Part shown: in pieces, positions 34,971 through 43,723 of the stretch | How the letters are laid out: every line of letters begins with the position of its first letter | Position numbering within the stretch: the first letter of the stretch is position 1 | From: Octadecabacter sp. B2R22 | GTDB taxonomy: Bacteria; Pseudomonadota; Alphaproteobacteria; Rhodobacterales; Rhodobacteraceae | Length of the DNA stretch: 64,000 nt | NCBI RefSeq assembly: GCF_018861045.1 | Contig: NZ_JAHKQJ010000010.1 | Location: 372,001 to 436,000, forward strand | Direction of reading: 5' to 3' | Notes under the pieces: model-generated | Told to the model about the DNA's origin: nothing | The model's database searches: none | The model's input: the letters and a program-made list of their open reading frames with translations, nothing else | Program-made: the position numbers and the translations under genes

Positions 34971-36008
34971 TCAGGCTGGGTATTCGGCGACGGCGGCTAA
35001 CTCAACGTCCTTTGAGTTCGAAGCAGCTGCAATAAGCTGCAACCACGCATCTTGGAACGTCTCCATTGCCCTATTTGCCCGATACGTTGCTGGCGGTTTG
35101 TCCGCGGTGCAGGACGTTCGAAGCAAATCTTCAATGGCTGAGGCAAGGGAACCTCGTGTAAAAGACCCAAAGTATTGGGTGCCGTGCTCTTCGTGATCCA
35201 TAAGGCCATCTACCTTCGCACAGAGCAGCGGCCGCCCTGATGCCAGAGTTTCGATTGCCACCAGCCCGAATGCCTCCCAACGAGATGGCATCACAACAGC
35301 ATCGATAACCCGGAATGCGTCGTTGGGGTCGGCACAAAAGCCGACGAATTCGATCCGTTCGTCCGCTCCGGCTAGTTTGCGCAACATCTCTTCCTGCGGG
35401 CCTGTTCCTATGACCTTTAGCCGCAAGGATGGGTTGGGCAGCGTTTTAAAGGCATCGATTAGAAGATCAAACCCTTTTTGACGGTCCAGCCGCCCGATCG
35501 CTCCGAGCGTTGTGATGTGGCCCTCTATACGTGGGATCGATTGCAACGGTTTAAGGTCGACGCAAGATTGGATTGTTGTCAGCTTTTGCTCCTCGATTAT
35601 GTTGCGCGAGGTCATCCAGTCGGCCTGTGCGTGGCTTACGGCTACGACGCGATCAAACAGCGAAAATGCGACCTTCAAAAGGCTCGCGAAGCGACCCCTT
35701 CGAGTGACGTTCAGACTGACGAAAGCAGAGGTGTAGCTGTGTTCGACGTGAATGATCGGCGTATTAGGGCGTGACGCACGCAAAGCGATTAAAGCGGGCA
35801 AAGTGCGCCAGCTTATTGTGGTATGGGACACGATCACATCTACCGCTTTTGGCAATGTGCCGAACCGTCCACGCTGAGCTTTGTGGATCATATGATTACC
35901 CGTTCGGTTCAAGGCGTCGGACGTGCAGATGAAGTCAACGACACGGGTCACGCCACCGGCGGTGGTGTCATCGATCAGGTGCAGAATTTGTGGTTTAAGT
36001 GTCATCAA
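34971..36008 (-). CDS. Glycosyltransferase family 4
   Basis: 345 residues. The GT-B fold C-terminal half is clear: LGAIGRLDRQKGFDLLIDAFK (about 195), then the EX7E motif region MPSRWEAFGLVAIETLASGRPL (about 270-290). It transfers a nucleotide-activated sugar to a lipid-linked repeat unit at the cytosolic face of the inner membrane. It is the last gene of the GT2-GT2-flippase operon on the minus strand; its start abuts the stop of the previous gene. Confidence 0.88.
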   Translation of the reverse strand: MMTLKPQILHLIDDTTAGGVTRVVDFICTSDALNRTGNHMIHKAQRGRFGTLPKAVDVIVSHTTISWRTLPALIALRASRPNTPIIHVEHSYTSAFVSLNVTRRGRFASLLKVAFSLFDRVVAVSHAQADWMTSRNIIEEQKLTTIQSCVDLKPLQSIPRIEGHITTLGAIGRLDRQKGFDLLIDAFKTLPNPSLRLKVIGTGPQEEMLRKLAGADERIEFVGFCADPNDAFRVIDAVVMPSRWEAFGLVAIETLASGRPLLCAKVDGLMDHEEHGTQYFGSFTRGSLASAIEDLLRTSCTADKPPATYRANRAMETFQDAWLQLIAAASNSKDVELAAVAEYPA

Positions 36009-36983
36009 TCAGGTCGCTTTCCGTTGCATCAAGACGCTGATGGCAGTCGGGCCGCCGTAACGCAGCACCATTGTCGCCCCAAGGGTACTTAGGGTTTTGG
36101 CGGGCTCCTCGACAAACGGGCGCATGGATTGCCCAAAGGAAGCTTTGGTCATTTCGACAGCGCGATTGGAATCTAGATCGCTGATCGCGCGGCGTGCAAG
36201 GTAACGCAGTTGGTATGCGCGGGCGGGCTGGACGTGGCGGGCGAAAAAGGCTGGATGAAGCGAGGATAATTTCGTGACCATCCGCTCCCATGCAGCAAGC
36301 TGCTGATCCGTGTTCGCGGAAAGCCCTTTGGAGTTAATACGATAGCGGGTCAGCAGCCCTTCAACACCTTCAAATTCCCAATCTGTTGTCAACGCGATGC
36401 GCAACCAACACTCAATGTCTTCGGACTGGCGAAATGTCTCATCGAAATACCAGTTCCGGACGCGTTCGCTTTTGGGGCGATACGCGATTTCGCGAAAGAC
36501 CTCCCGGCGAATTACGGCGGTAGACCCATTGCCAATTGGGTTTCGCTTCAGGATGTGCGCAGCAGAAATATCTTGAAGCTGTGGGCTTTGAGCAAGGCCC
36601 ATATCTGCCCCGTCATCGTTGATGAGCGAAGACCCTGAATAGCTGATCCCGACATCTGGTCGATTTCGAAAATGCTCGATGTGAGCGGCCAATTTGGTTG
36701 GCTCCCAGATGTCATCTGCATCACAAAATCCAATGACAAGACCATCGGCAGCGTCGATGCCTGTATTTCGCGCACCAGCTAGGCCACGATTGCGTTGGTA
36801 GATAATCCGAATACGGAGATCATCGGCATAGCGAGACAATACCTTGGACGTCGCATCTGTTGATCCGTCATCAACAACGATGATTTCGAAATCTGTGAAT
36901 GTCTGCGCCAAGAGCGCGTCAAGCGTTTGCGAGACGGTCGCTGAGACGTTGAAAGCAGGTACGATAATTGAAGCAACGGGCAT
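36009..36983 (-). CDS. Glycosyltransferase family 2
   Basis: 324 residues from ATG 36983 (AGGAGG seven bases upstream). GT-A start ASIIVPAFNVSATVSQTLDALLAQTFTDFE, the DDGSTD motif (about 40) and FCDADD (DXD) for metal and nucleotide-sugar binding. A basic, partly hydrophobic C-terminus may contact the membrane. It extends an exopolysaccharide repeat unit. It is paralogous to the next gene upstream (37000-37923), suggesting duplication. Confidence 0.9.
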   Translation of the reverse strand: MPVASIIVPAFNVSATVSQTLDALLAQTFTDFEIIVVDDGSTDATSKVLSRYADDLRIRIIYQRNRGLAGARNTGIDAADGLVIGFCDADDIWEPTKLAAHIEHFRNRPDVGISYSGSSLINDDGADMGLAQSPQLQDISAAHILKRNPIGNGSTAVIRREVFREIAYRPKSERVRNWYFDETFRQSEDIECWLRIALTTDWEFEGVEGLLTRYRINSKGLSANTDQQLAAWERMVTKLSSLHPAFFARHVQPARAYQLRYLARRAISDLDSNRAVEMTKASFGQSMRPFVEEPAKTLSTLGATMVLRYGGPTAISVLMQRKAT

Positions 36984-36999
36984 GAGAGCCTCCTGTTGG

Positions 37000-37923
37000 T
37001 TACTGGGCAAAAAGGGCACGGGACAATGCTGGAGGGAAAAATGTTGCACAGAGTGCAGCCCCCAAAGTCAGCACGCCGCGTTTAGGTGAATTGAAGAAGC
37101 CAGCGGGGCTTGTCAGAATGCCAAGCAATGCGAGATTGAGAGCGTGGACCCTGCTTTCCCCGAGGCGGAGCGCCCGCCGTGCAAGGTAGCGGTAATAAAC
37201 GGCATTGGCCGCGTCATCTGGGGTATGGCCAAAGGACAGCGCGGTGCGGATTGCCGCGTGGCGACCCAATTGCATGGCGATCAGATCGCTGGACAACCCG
37301 TTAAGGCTTGTACGGTAATACGTTTGCAGAGCGTCGACCCCGACAACTCTCGCACCTCCCCCAACGAGCCGGATCATCCAATCCAAGTCTTCGTTGTGGA
37401 CCATCTTTTCATCAAATCCGCCTGTGTCGCGGAACGCGCCTGCACGCACAGCCAAATTTGACATTGTGCAAACGGGATTTTCGGCGAGCAGCATTGGGAT
37501 TGTAAGGTCGATGTCAGGGACGGTTGAGCGGGTGCGGCTGTCCGTTGGCGTATCTTGGAAGAAAGCGATTTGGCCGTAGATGGCGTCCACGGTCGTGTCA
37601 CTGAACTCCGCTTTCAACTGGGCGAGTTTTTCAGGGGTCCAGATGTCGTCCGCGTCGCAGAACGCGAGCACATCGCCAACAGCCCAACTCAGTCCAATGG
37701 AGTTTCGCGCACAGCTTGGTCCATGACCGGTTGTGGAGCCAATCGTGATGCGAGAATCCATCGCCGCATAGCGTTCGATAACAGCGCGTGTTGCATCCGT
37801 AGACCCATCGTCAACACATATGGCTTCCCAACAGGTGTAAGTTTGTGCCCGGATCGCATCGAGAGTTTGAGGCAGAGACTCTTGCGCGTTGAAGCACGGG
37901 ATAATTACGGAAAATAGGGTCAT
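37000..37923 (-). CDS. Glycosyltransferase family 2 (second copy)
   Basis: 307 residues from ATG 37923, which overlaps the flippase stop (ATGA); the open frame to 38211 only re-reads the flippase gene. GT-A features: FSVIIPCFNAQESLPQTLDAIRAQTY, CVDDGSTD and FCDADDIWTPEKLAQL. It resembles the 36009-36983 product along its length. Sugar and acceptor are unknown. It is part of the exopolysaccharide assembly operon. Confidence 0.9.
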   Translation of the reverse strand: MTLFSVIIPCFNAQESLPQTLDAIRAQTYTCWEAICVDDGSTDATRAVIERYAAMDSRITIGSTTGHGPSCARNSIGLSWAVGDVLAFCDADDIWTPEKLAQLKAEFSDTTVDAIYGQIAFFQDTPTDSRTRSTVPDIDLTIPMLLAENPVCTMSNLAVRAGAFRDTGGFDEKMVHNEDLDWMIRLVGGGARVVGVDALQTYYRTSLNGLSSDLIAMQLGRHAAIRTALSFGHTPDDAANAVYYRYLARRALRLGESRVHALNLALLGILTSPAGFFNSPKRGVLTLGAALCATFFPPALSRALFAQ

Positions 37924-39158
37924 ATTGTTACCGATCTGTTTGGTAATTTGAACGTGGGATGCAAAATGAGAATGGCCGCGAGGAGCATCACAGTCGTCGA
38001 TGTGATGACGTAGCCAAGTGTCAGTGTCGGCAGGCCGAACGGACCAAGGACGAGAGCGTTTGCGATCACGACGGTGGCCAAGATTGCTGTCACCATAAGC
38101 TCGACATGGGCGCGATTGGTCGTGCGCAGCCAGCTTGCGGTGGTCGCCCAAAGGGTCGTCGGGATCGCAAGAAGGCACAGGAGTTGAACAAGGGTTTCGA
38201 TGCCGTCCCAACCGTCCCCCAACAGGATTGGAACGTAGATCGGGGCAAGCACGGTTTGTAAAACGACCAGCGGTGCTATCATTCCCACGCCAATGAGGAG
38301 GCTTTGGCGCAGGGTTACGAGGCGGTCGGTTGACTGGGAAAAGAGTGGGAACAGGACTGTGGAAAGGGCGGTTGTGAATGCGTTGGAAAGGCTAAGGCCC
38401 GCGTTGAAGGCCATAAAGTAAAGCCCAAGCGTTTCCGCCCCGAGCGTCGCACCAACCACAAGCTTGTCGGCTTGTAGGCGCATAACTTTGACCACTTCGA
38501 CGCCGAGCACGGCCCAACCGTAGTTAAGGAACGGGCGCAACGTTGCGCGTTGCTGGCTTTGGTTCGTCCACGGGTGCAGGCGACGCACAGCAATCAGCCA
38601 AATCGGCGCCGACAAAATGCGCGGCAAGACAAGCGCAATAGCTGTCGGCCAAATCAACACCAGAACAATCGAGATCAGGTTCGCACCAACAACCTGCGCG
38701 CCCGCAATAGCGGCGGTCTGCTTGAGCTGACCAGCGCGCATCGCCAGTGCGACCTGCACCAAACCCGCTGGCATAAACAGGTATTCAATTCCCATAAGAA
38801 GAACGAGGCCCGCAAGAAGCGATCCAGTCCCGTAGACATAAAGCGCTGCAGCGATGCCAGCTTGTGCGAGGAACAGGCCAACACACCAAACCCAAAAAAT
38901 GCGATGTGCCGTTGCGCAGGTTTCATCCAGATCTTCATCACGCGCCGCGATGATGCGCTGCCCCACGCCGTTTTCCGTCAGCGATTTCAGGATGTCACCC
39001 GCAGCCAGTGCGGCCGCCGCAACCCCGATCTGTGTTAGATCAAGCGTGCGCGCAACGGCTACGACAACCAAAAGGCGCGACGCCTTAGACGCCACTTCGG
39101 ACGCACCATAGGCGATCAAGTTCGTCGCAAAGGATTTGGAGTGGTTGGGCCGTATCAT
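37920..39158 (-). CDS. wzx: Polysaccharide flippase (Wzx/PST family)
   Basis: 412 residues from ATG 39158, with about 12 hydrophobic helices. The ATNLIAYGASEVASKASRLLVVVAVAR start and the LSNAFTTALSTVLFPLFSQ block are typical of the MOP/PST flippases that move undecaprenyl-linked repeat units across the inner membrane. It is the first gene of a minus-strand operon with three glycosyltransferases. The control region (39159-39359) is shared with the divergent wza and contains the CTATCC-N4-GGATAG box. Confidence 0.85.
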   Translation of the reverse strand: MIRPNHSKSFATNLIAYGASEVASKASRLLVVVAVARTLDLTQIGVAAAALAAGDILKSLTENGVGQRIIAARDEDLDETCATAHRIFWVWCVGLFLAQAGIAAALYVYGTGSLLAGLVLLMGIEYLFMPAGLVQVALAMRAGQLKQTAAIAGAQVVGANLISIVLVLIWPTAIALVLPRILSAPIWLIAVRRLHPWTNQSQQRATLRPFLNYGWAVLGVEVVKVMRLQADKLVVGATLGAETLGLYFMAFNAGLSLSNAFTTALSTVLFPLFSQSTDRLVTLRQSLLIGVGMIAPLVVLQTVLAPIYVPILLGDGWDGIETLVQLLCLLAIPTTLWATTASWLRTTNRAHVELMVTAILATVVIANALVLGPFGLPTLTLGYVITSTTVMLLAAILILHPTFKLPNRSVTI

Positions 39159-39256
39159 GGAACATCTTTCAATTTCGATGCCCCAACACTGGCGCACGAA
39201 ACACCCCGTTGTCAGCCGCGCGGACGGCCAGTTTCAGCCCCCAAAAGCATCGTGAT

Positions 39257-39272
39257 CTATCCGTCGGGATAG
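39257..39272. promoter_or_regulatory. EPS palindrome 1: CTATCC-N4-GGATAG between wzx and wza
   Basis: CTATCC GTCG GGATAG, perfect 6-bp arms, in the divergent control region about 88 bases before wza and 99 bases from wzx. Confidence 0.7.
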
Positions 39273-39359
39273 GCGAATTAGCCGTTGGCGCACTCGCCCC
39301 ATGGGGGTGCGCACAGCTATTGTATCTTGAAGTAAATCGTAAGTTTCTCGGAGGCCGAC

Positions 39360-40583
39360 ATGGCTAAATCGTTCACAACACTTAGCGTCATTGGCGCATT
39401 ACTAATGTCATCGGCCTGTGCCAGTTTTGATCCACCAGATAATATTGAACCCGTCGCCCAAGGGGGCGGATATCAAGCGCAATATCGCGAACCTCATGTG
39501 ACGCGTAATAACGCTGATTTCCTGCGCTCCGCCGAATTGAACGCGCAGAAATGTCTGCCCTATGGCGCGGGTGAAGGCGGTGAAGGGGCAGGAAAAGGTA
39601 GCACACTCGCAGCGATTTCCCTTCGCGGTGAGCGTCTATCACGCAACGATTTGCTCGACGTGCGCGTTGCTGATGACGATACGTTCAATGGCGACTACGT
39701 CATCTCACGCGATGGGATGTTGAAGTTGCCGTTTTTGCAACCGATTCCGGCGCAGGGTCGGTCAACCGATCAGGTCGAAGCGGATATTGCAAATGCATTA
39801 CTTGCTGAAGATTTCTACGGCACCGCACCGCGTATTTCTGTCCGCGCGTCTGACTTCGCATCTGTTACGGTCGGTGTGTCAGGCGCTGTGTTTGAGGCAC
39901 ACGCTGTCGAAATTGGCGGTGTTCGCGGCGATAGCGTAGATGGCCGTCGCCAAGACGCGATGGGAGCTTCGACCGAGGGGCGCAACCTGTCTGCAGCCTT
40001 GCGCGCGGCGGGAGGCGTGCGACCCGATGCTGATATTTCATCTGTTGAAGTGCGCCGTGGCTCAGACGTCTACCGCCTTGATATGCGAGGCGTATTTGAA
40101 GGCGAGAACAACGTCGATATCATGTTGCTGACCGGAGACGAGGTTTTCGTACCAAGCCGCCAGTGTTTCCAAGAAGACCTGATGCGCCCAAGCCCCATCA
40201 GCCCTCCCGGTGTCAGCTTGTTCCTCTCGAACCTCACCCAACCGGCACAAAACAACGCTGCGTCCGCCATAGGTCAAACCGTCCGCGAGGTGCCTTACGG
40301 GACGCGCTACATGCAGGCTGTAATTGACGCGAACTGTGTCGGCGGACCACGCAGCACCAGTGCTGACCGCTCATCCGTCCTGTTTTCACGCAACCCAACC
40401 AATGGCCTCTCGGTCGTGATTGAACGTGACATCGAGGATCTACTGCGCCGCGCGGATCGTGACGATTACGATCCTTATCTTCTGCCTGGTGACGCTTTAG
40501 CGTGTTACGACAGCACCATTACGAACATCGCCGAGATTGGCCGTGTGTTCGGGATCGTAGGAGCGGTTACGCTGGGTTTATGA
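39360..40583 (+). CDS. wza: Polysaccharide export lipoprotein, Wza/GumB family
   Basis: 407 residues with a lipoprotein signal (lipobox SSAC, C20). The Poly_export domain is at about 85-165 (RLSRNDLLDVRVADDDTFNGDYVISRDGMLKLPFLQPIPAQGRS contains its core; only the first part is needed for recognition), and an SLBB-type domain follows (LSAALRAAGGVRPDADISSVEVRR). It would form the outer-membrane exit channel for exopolysaccharide. GGAGG precedes the ATG. Its 3' end overlaps the convergent kinase gene by 17 bases. Confidence 0.9.
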   Translation: MAKSFTTLSVIGALLMSSACASFDPPDNIEPVAQGGGYQAQYREPHVTRNNADFLRSAELNAQKCLPYGAGEGGEGAGKGSTLAAISLRGERLSRNDLLDVRVADDDTFNGDYVISRDGMLKLPFLQPIPAQGRSTDQVEADIANALLAEDFYGTAPRISVRASDFASVTVGVSGAVFEAHAVEIGGVRGDSVDGRRQDAMGASTEGRNLSAALRAAGGVRPDADISSVEVRRGSDVYRLDMRGVFEGENNVDIMLLTGDEVFVPSRQCFQEDLMRPSPISPPGVSLFLSNLTQPAQNNAASAIGQTVREVPYGTRYMQAVIDANCVGGPRSTSADRSSVLFSRNPTNGLSVVIERDIEDLLRRADRDDYDPYLLPGDALACYDSTITNIAEIGRVFGIVGAVTLGL

Positions 40584-43068
40584 GTACAGCCTGTGTCAGG
40601 GCATCGCGAGTGTCCTGACACACGCCCAAAACGAAGGGCCGCATTGCATCAACGCTGTCTTTGTCGCCCGCCTTCGCGCTGTCTTCCAAAGACAAGAAGG
40701 CCTTTTTGACTGCCGTGGCACCAAAGAGAGACGCGGAGCCTGCAGTCTTATGGGCAAATGCTGCAATCTCATCCAAGTCTGCACCAGGGGAAAGCCACTG
40801 CGAAACCGCCGTTAATTCAGTGTCGAACTTTGCCAGCAAAGGGGTGAAATTATCGGCACCAACCGTCTCACGGGTTTCGGTAAGATGCGGGATGTCCAAG
40901 AGTTGTGTTTGGTCGGCATTCTGAACGACGGCCTCGCCTGACATAACAGCCCGCAGTGCGGACTTTGTAAGTGGCTTTGTTAAAACCGCATCCATTCCAT
41001 TTGCCAAGAAGTCGGCTTGTTCATTGGCAAGCGCATTCGCGGTGAGGGCGACAATACGCGTTTTCGCTGACGCTCCATTGCCAGATCGAATTTTCGCTGT
41101 CGCTGCACGCCCATCCATGACGGGCATCGAAATATCCATCAAGATCAGGTCAAATTTTTCACCGTGAGCTCTATCGACCCCCTGTTGGCCGTCAAAAGCC
41201 TCGGTGACATCGTGTCCATCAGCGATCAGCATGTTGCGCACTACGAAACGATTGATCTCGTTGTCTTCAACAATCAGCACTCGCTTTGGCGCACCAACGA
41301 GTGAGATAGCGTCTACTGTGGTTTCTTGTGCAGCGGGTTCAGCGACTGTCGCTGGAACTTCAACGAGGAAAGTGCTCCCGTCCTCTTGCGTGCTTTCAAC
41401 AGTGATATTCCCGTCCAAGGCTTCTACAAATCGGCGAACAATCCCCAACCCTAGTCCTGTTCCACTGACATCGCGGTCATAAGATGTGTCGCCGGTGGTG
41501 AAATCGTCAAAGATACGTTCCAATAGGTCCGGCGCAATTCCGATGCCCGTGTCTTCAACGACAAAGTGCAATTGGTTATCCTGCCATGAGGCCGTGATTG
41601 AGACGCGCCCGTTCTTAGTGAACTTCACCGCATTGCCGATCAGGTTCATCAAGATGTGTTGAAGCCGTTCAGAATCCCCGTTGATCCAATGCTGGGCGGG
41701 GCCGTCCCAGCCCCAGTCTAACGTCGTATCTTGCGCTGCTGCCATGCCGCTTTGATTGTCGACGATATCTTGCAGCAAGGCTGAGATATTCAACGGTTCA
41801 AAGCGCACGCTGACTTTGCCGCTGTCATACCGCGCAATGTCTAACACATCGGAGACATGGCTCATCAAAAGCCGACCGGAAGTCTCCATATTGCGCAGGA
41901 ACGTGTCCTGTTTGGCGCTCAGCGGCGTGTCCCGCAGGAGGCTCATGTTGCCTAGAAGGCCGTTAAGTGGCGTTCTGATTTCGTGGCTCATCGTTGCCAG
42001 AAAATCCGAGCGGCTTTTCTCTCCGGCGATGGCTTTGTCACGTGCCTCAATCAGCTCCAGCTCATCTGCGACGCGCTGCGAAACGTCCCGCAGGAACGCG
42101 ATGAAGATTTCGCCTTCGTCGGTTGTTGCGGATTGGATGGCAAGCTCCACAGGGAACGTAGATCCGTCCGCATGCTTTGCCTCAAGCTGCACGCGGCCTT
42201 TGCCAACCACGCGTTTTTCACCCCCTTGACGCATCCGTTCCATTCCAGCGTTATGGGCGTCGACCATGTGATCGGGAATGATGACCTTTCCGATTTCCCT
42301 TCCCATCACGTTTTGCCCGATGTGCCCAAATATTTGTTCTGCAGCGGAATTAAAGCCGGTAATTCTACCCTTAGCGTCGCTTACGATAACGCCGTCTAAA
42401 GACGTGTTCATGATCGTGTTAATGCGAGTTGCTGCTTGAACTTGTTCACGTTCCCGCTGACTGATCTGCCCGTTAAGCCGAACGAGATAGGCAACCCCCA
42501 ATCCAAGCGCGGTGATAAGGGCGACAAGTGCCAAAGCAAGCTGGGTCATCGTACGGGTCACTGTTTGACGTTGCGCGTCTGCTTGTTGTGCAAATAGGTT
42601 TAGCCCTGCGTTTGATAGACCACGAACATCTGGCCGAGCATCCTGGGCTATCCCTGAAAGCAGGGGTAGGTTTCGTGTTAGTTCGATATCGTCAACGTCG
42701 ACAAGTTGTACCGCGTCACTCAGGAAGGTTTCGATTTGCGACAAGCTGGCTTCGAAAGCTTCGTCCGCACGCAGGACCTCAAAGACTTTTGCCTGACGGA
42801 TCGTTGTGATGCGGCTGTAAAAAACGTCAAATCGTTGTCGAACTGCCGCTGGGTTCACACCAACACGCAACCGGCTGTTGAATTCCTGAAATTCAACTTC
42901 AGTCTGTGACAAAGCCCATTGCACGTTATCGGATTGCGCAGTGCTTTGCGCCTCAATCTCTTGGGTCACGTTCCATGTCAGGATAGCGATAGATGCTAAT
43001 GCCAGAAGGCCGGCCAGCACTACAAGAGTGCGGCCAGCCCTTTGACGCCGGTAAGTTTTATTTGGCAC
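40567..43068 (-). CDS. Hybrid sensor histidine kinase with REC and Hpt domains
   Basis: 833 residues, start GTG 43068. It has an N-terminal helix (about 14-35), a periplasmic sensor of about 140 residues, a second helix (about 176-198), PAS (about 220-335, NTSLDGVIVSDAKGRITGFN), HisKA with MSHEIRTPLNG (H about 362), HATPase (GTGLGLGIV), REC (MDISMPVMDG, D about 645) and a C-terminal Hpt (AHKTAGSASLFG, H about 773). All phosphorelay residues are present. It probably passes phosphate to the NarL-type regulator at 46268. The SUOX-fold gene at 43107 lies just upstream in the same operon and may be its periplasmic partner. Confidence 0.93.
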   Translation of the reverse strand: MPNKTYRRQRAGRTLVVLAGLLALASIAILTWNVTQEIEAQSTAQSDNVQWALSQTEVEFQEFNSRLRVGVNPAAVRQRFDVFYSRITTIRQAKVFEVLRADEAFEASLSQIETFLSDAVQLVDVDDIELTRNLPLLSGIAQDARPDVRGLSNAGLNLFAQQADAQRQTVTRTMTQLALALVALITALGLGVAYLVRLNGQISQREREQVQAATRINTIMNTSLDGVIVSDAKGRITGFNSAAEQIFGHIGQNVMGREIGKVIIPDHMVDAHNAGMERMRQGGEKRVVGKGRVQLEAKHADGSTFPVELAIQSATTDEGEIFIAFLRDVSQRVADELELIEARDKAIAGEKSRSDFLATMSHEIRTPLNGLLGNMSLLRDTPLSAKQDTFLRNMETSGRLLMSHVSDVLDIARYDSGKVSVRFEPLNISALLQDIVDNQSGMAAAQDTTLDWGWDGPAQHWINGDSERLQHILMNLIGNAVKFTKNGRVSITASWQDNQLHFVVEDTGIGIAPDLLERIFDDFTTGDTSYDRDVSGTGLGLGIVRRFVEALDGNITVESTQEDGSTFLVEVPATVAEPAAQETTVDAISLVGAPKRVLIVEDNEINRFVVRNMLIADGHDVTEAFDGQQGVDRAHGEKFDLILMDISMPVMDGRAATAKIRSGNGASAKTRIVALTANALANEQADFLANGMDAVLTKPLTKSALRAVMSGEAVVQNADQTQLLDIPHLTETRETVGADNFTPLLAKFDTELTAVSQWLSPGADLDEIAAFAHKTAGSASLFGATAVKKAFLSLEDSAKAGDKDSVDAMRPFVLGVCQDTRDALTQAVLINPA

Positions 43069-43106
43069 GATTAGGTTCCCATGTCGTTTCCGGCTTTCTT
43101 TAAGGG

Positions 43107-43622
43107 TTACTCAACAACTTCAATCCTGTCGAGTTGCCAGATACTACGCGAGTAAATGACCTCGGTGCGGTAACTTGATGATGCATCGTAGGGATAGATG
43201 ATCCAAAGGGGACCCTTGTCACGGACCGTCATTCTTTCGCCGTTCATCACAAAAGCAATGATTGGTCCGTTTTCCACTGCGTCACTGACTGGTATTTCGA
43301 CGGTGTAATCGTTGATGGCCGTGGCAAATAAAGTACCGTCTTCAATGCCCAATGAGTCGATGAATGACTTGAGCGAGACGCCCTCGAACGTCTGCACCCC
43401 ATCGGTCCAGATTGTTGAGGTATCGATACGATCAAGCCCAAGCGCGCTGAGAGATTCATAATCAAATTCTCGGTTAAGTGCTTCATCAGAAGACTGTACG
43501 GTCCCAGTCACCGTGAGGATAACGTCCCCATTGGGGGGGGGGACGTCATCTGCACGGGCCGCACCCGCCATGACCAAAGCCACTACTGCTGCGGATGCGA
43601 AAGCGAAAACTCGAGTAAACAT
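43107..43622 (-). CDS. Periplasmic molybdopterin-oxidoreductase-fold (SUOX-like) protein
   Basis: 171 residues with a signal peptide (1-24, ending ARA-D). The rest resembles the oxidoreductase molybdopterin-binding (SUOX) fold: GVSLKSFIDSLGI, YTVEIPVSDAVENGPIIAFVMNGERM, and GPLWIIYPYD. It is much shorter than real sulfite-oxidase-like enzymes and no ligand cysteine to molybdenum is visible, so it may be a ligand-sensing protein rather than an enzyme. Immediately after the signal peptide lies a run of ten C (coding strand). It is co-directional with the kinase (38 bases). Confidence 0.75.
   Translation of the reverse strand: MFTRVFAFASAAVVALVMAGAARADDVPPPNGDVILTVTGTVQSSDEALNREFDYESLSALGLDRIDTSTIWTDGVQTFEGVSLKSFIDSLGIEDGTLFATAINDYTVEIPVSDAVENGPIIAFVMNGERMTVRDKGPLWIIYPYDASSSYRTEVIYSRSIWQLDRIEVVE
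43533..43542 (-). repeat. Homopolymer tract of ten C in the coding strand
   Basis: G(10) on the plus strand, encoding V-P-P-P right after the signal peptide of the SUOX-like protein. A tract of this length can slip; a gain or loss of one base would shut off the protein. Confidence 0.85.
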
Positions 43623-43697
43623 GTCAAATCCTTTGGATGGTTAAAGGATGTTTGACACAGCTTGCGTCGTTTCGCTTGTGGGTATCGGGATAGGCAC

Positions 43698-43713
43698 CTA
43701 TCCGAACGGATAG
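43698..43713. promoter_or_regulatory. EPS palindrome 2: CTATCC-N4-GGATAG before the SUOX/kinase operon
   Basis: CTATCC GAAC GGATAG, perfect arms and embedded in an 18-bp palindrome, about 76 bases before the SUOX-like start. A further GGATAGG half-site precedes it at 43688-43694. Confidence 0.7.
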
Positions 43714-43723
43714 GTTTCGCCTC

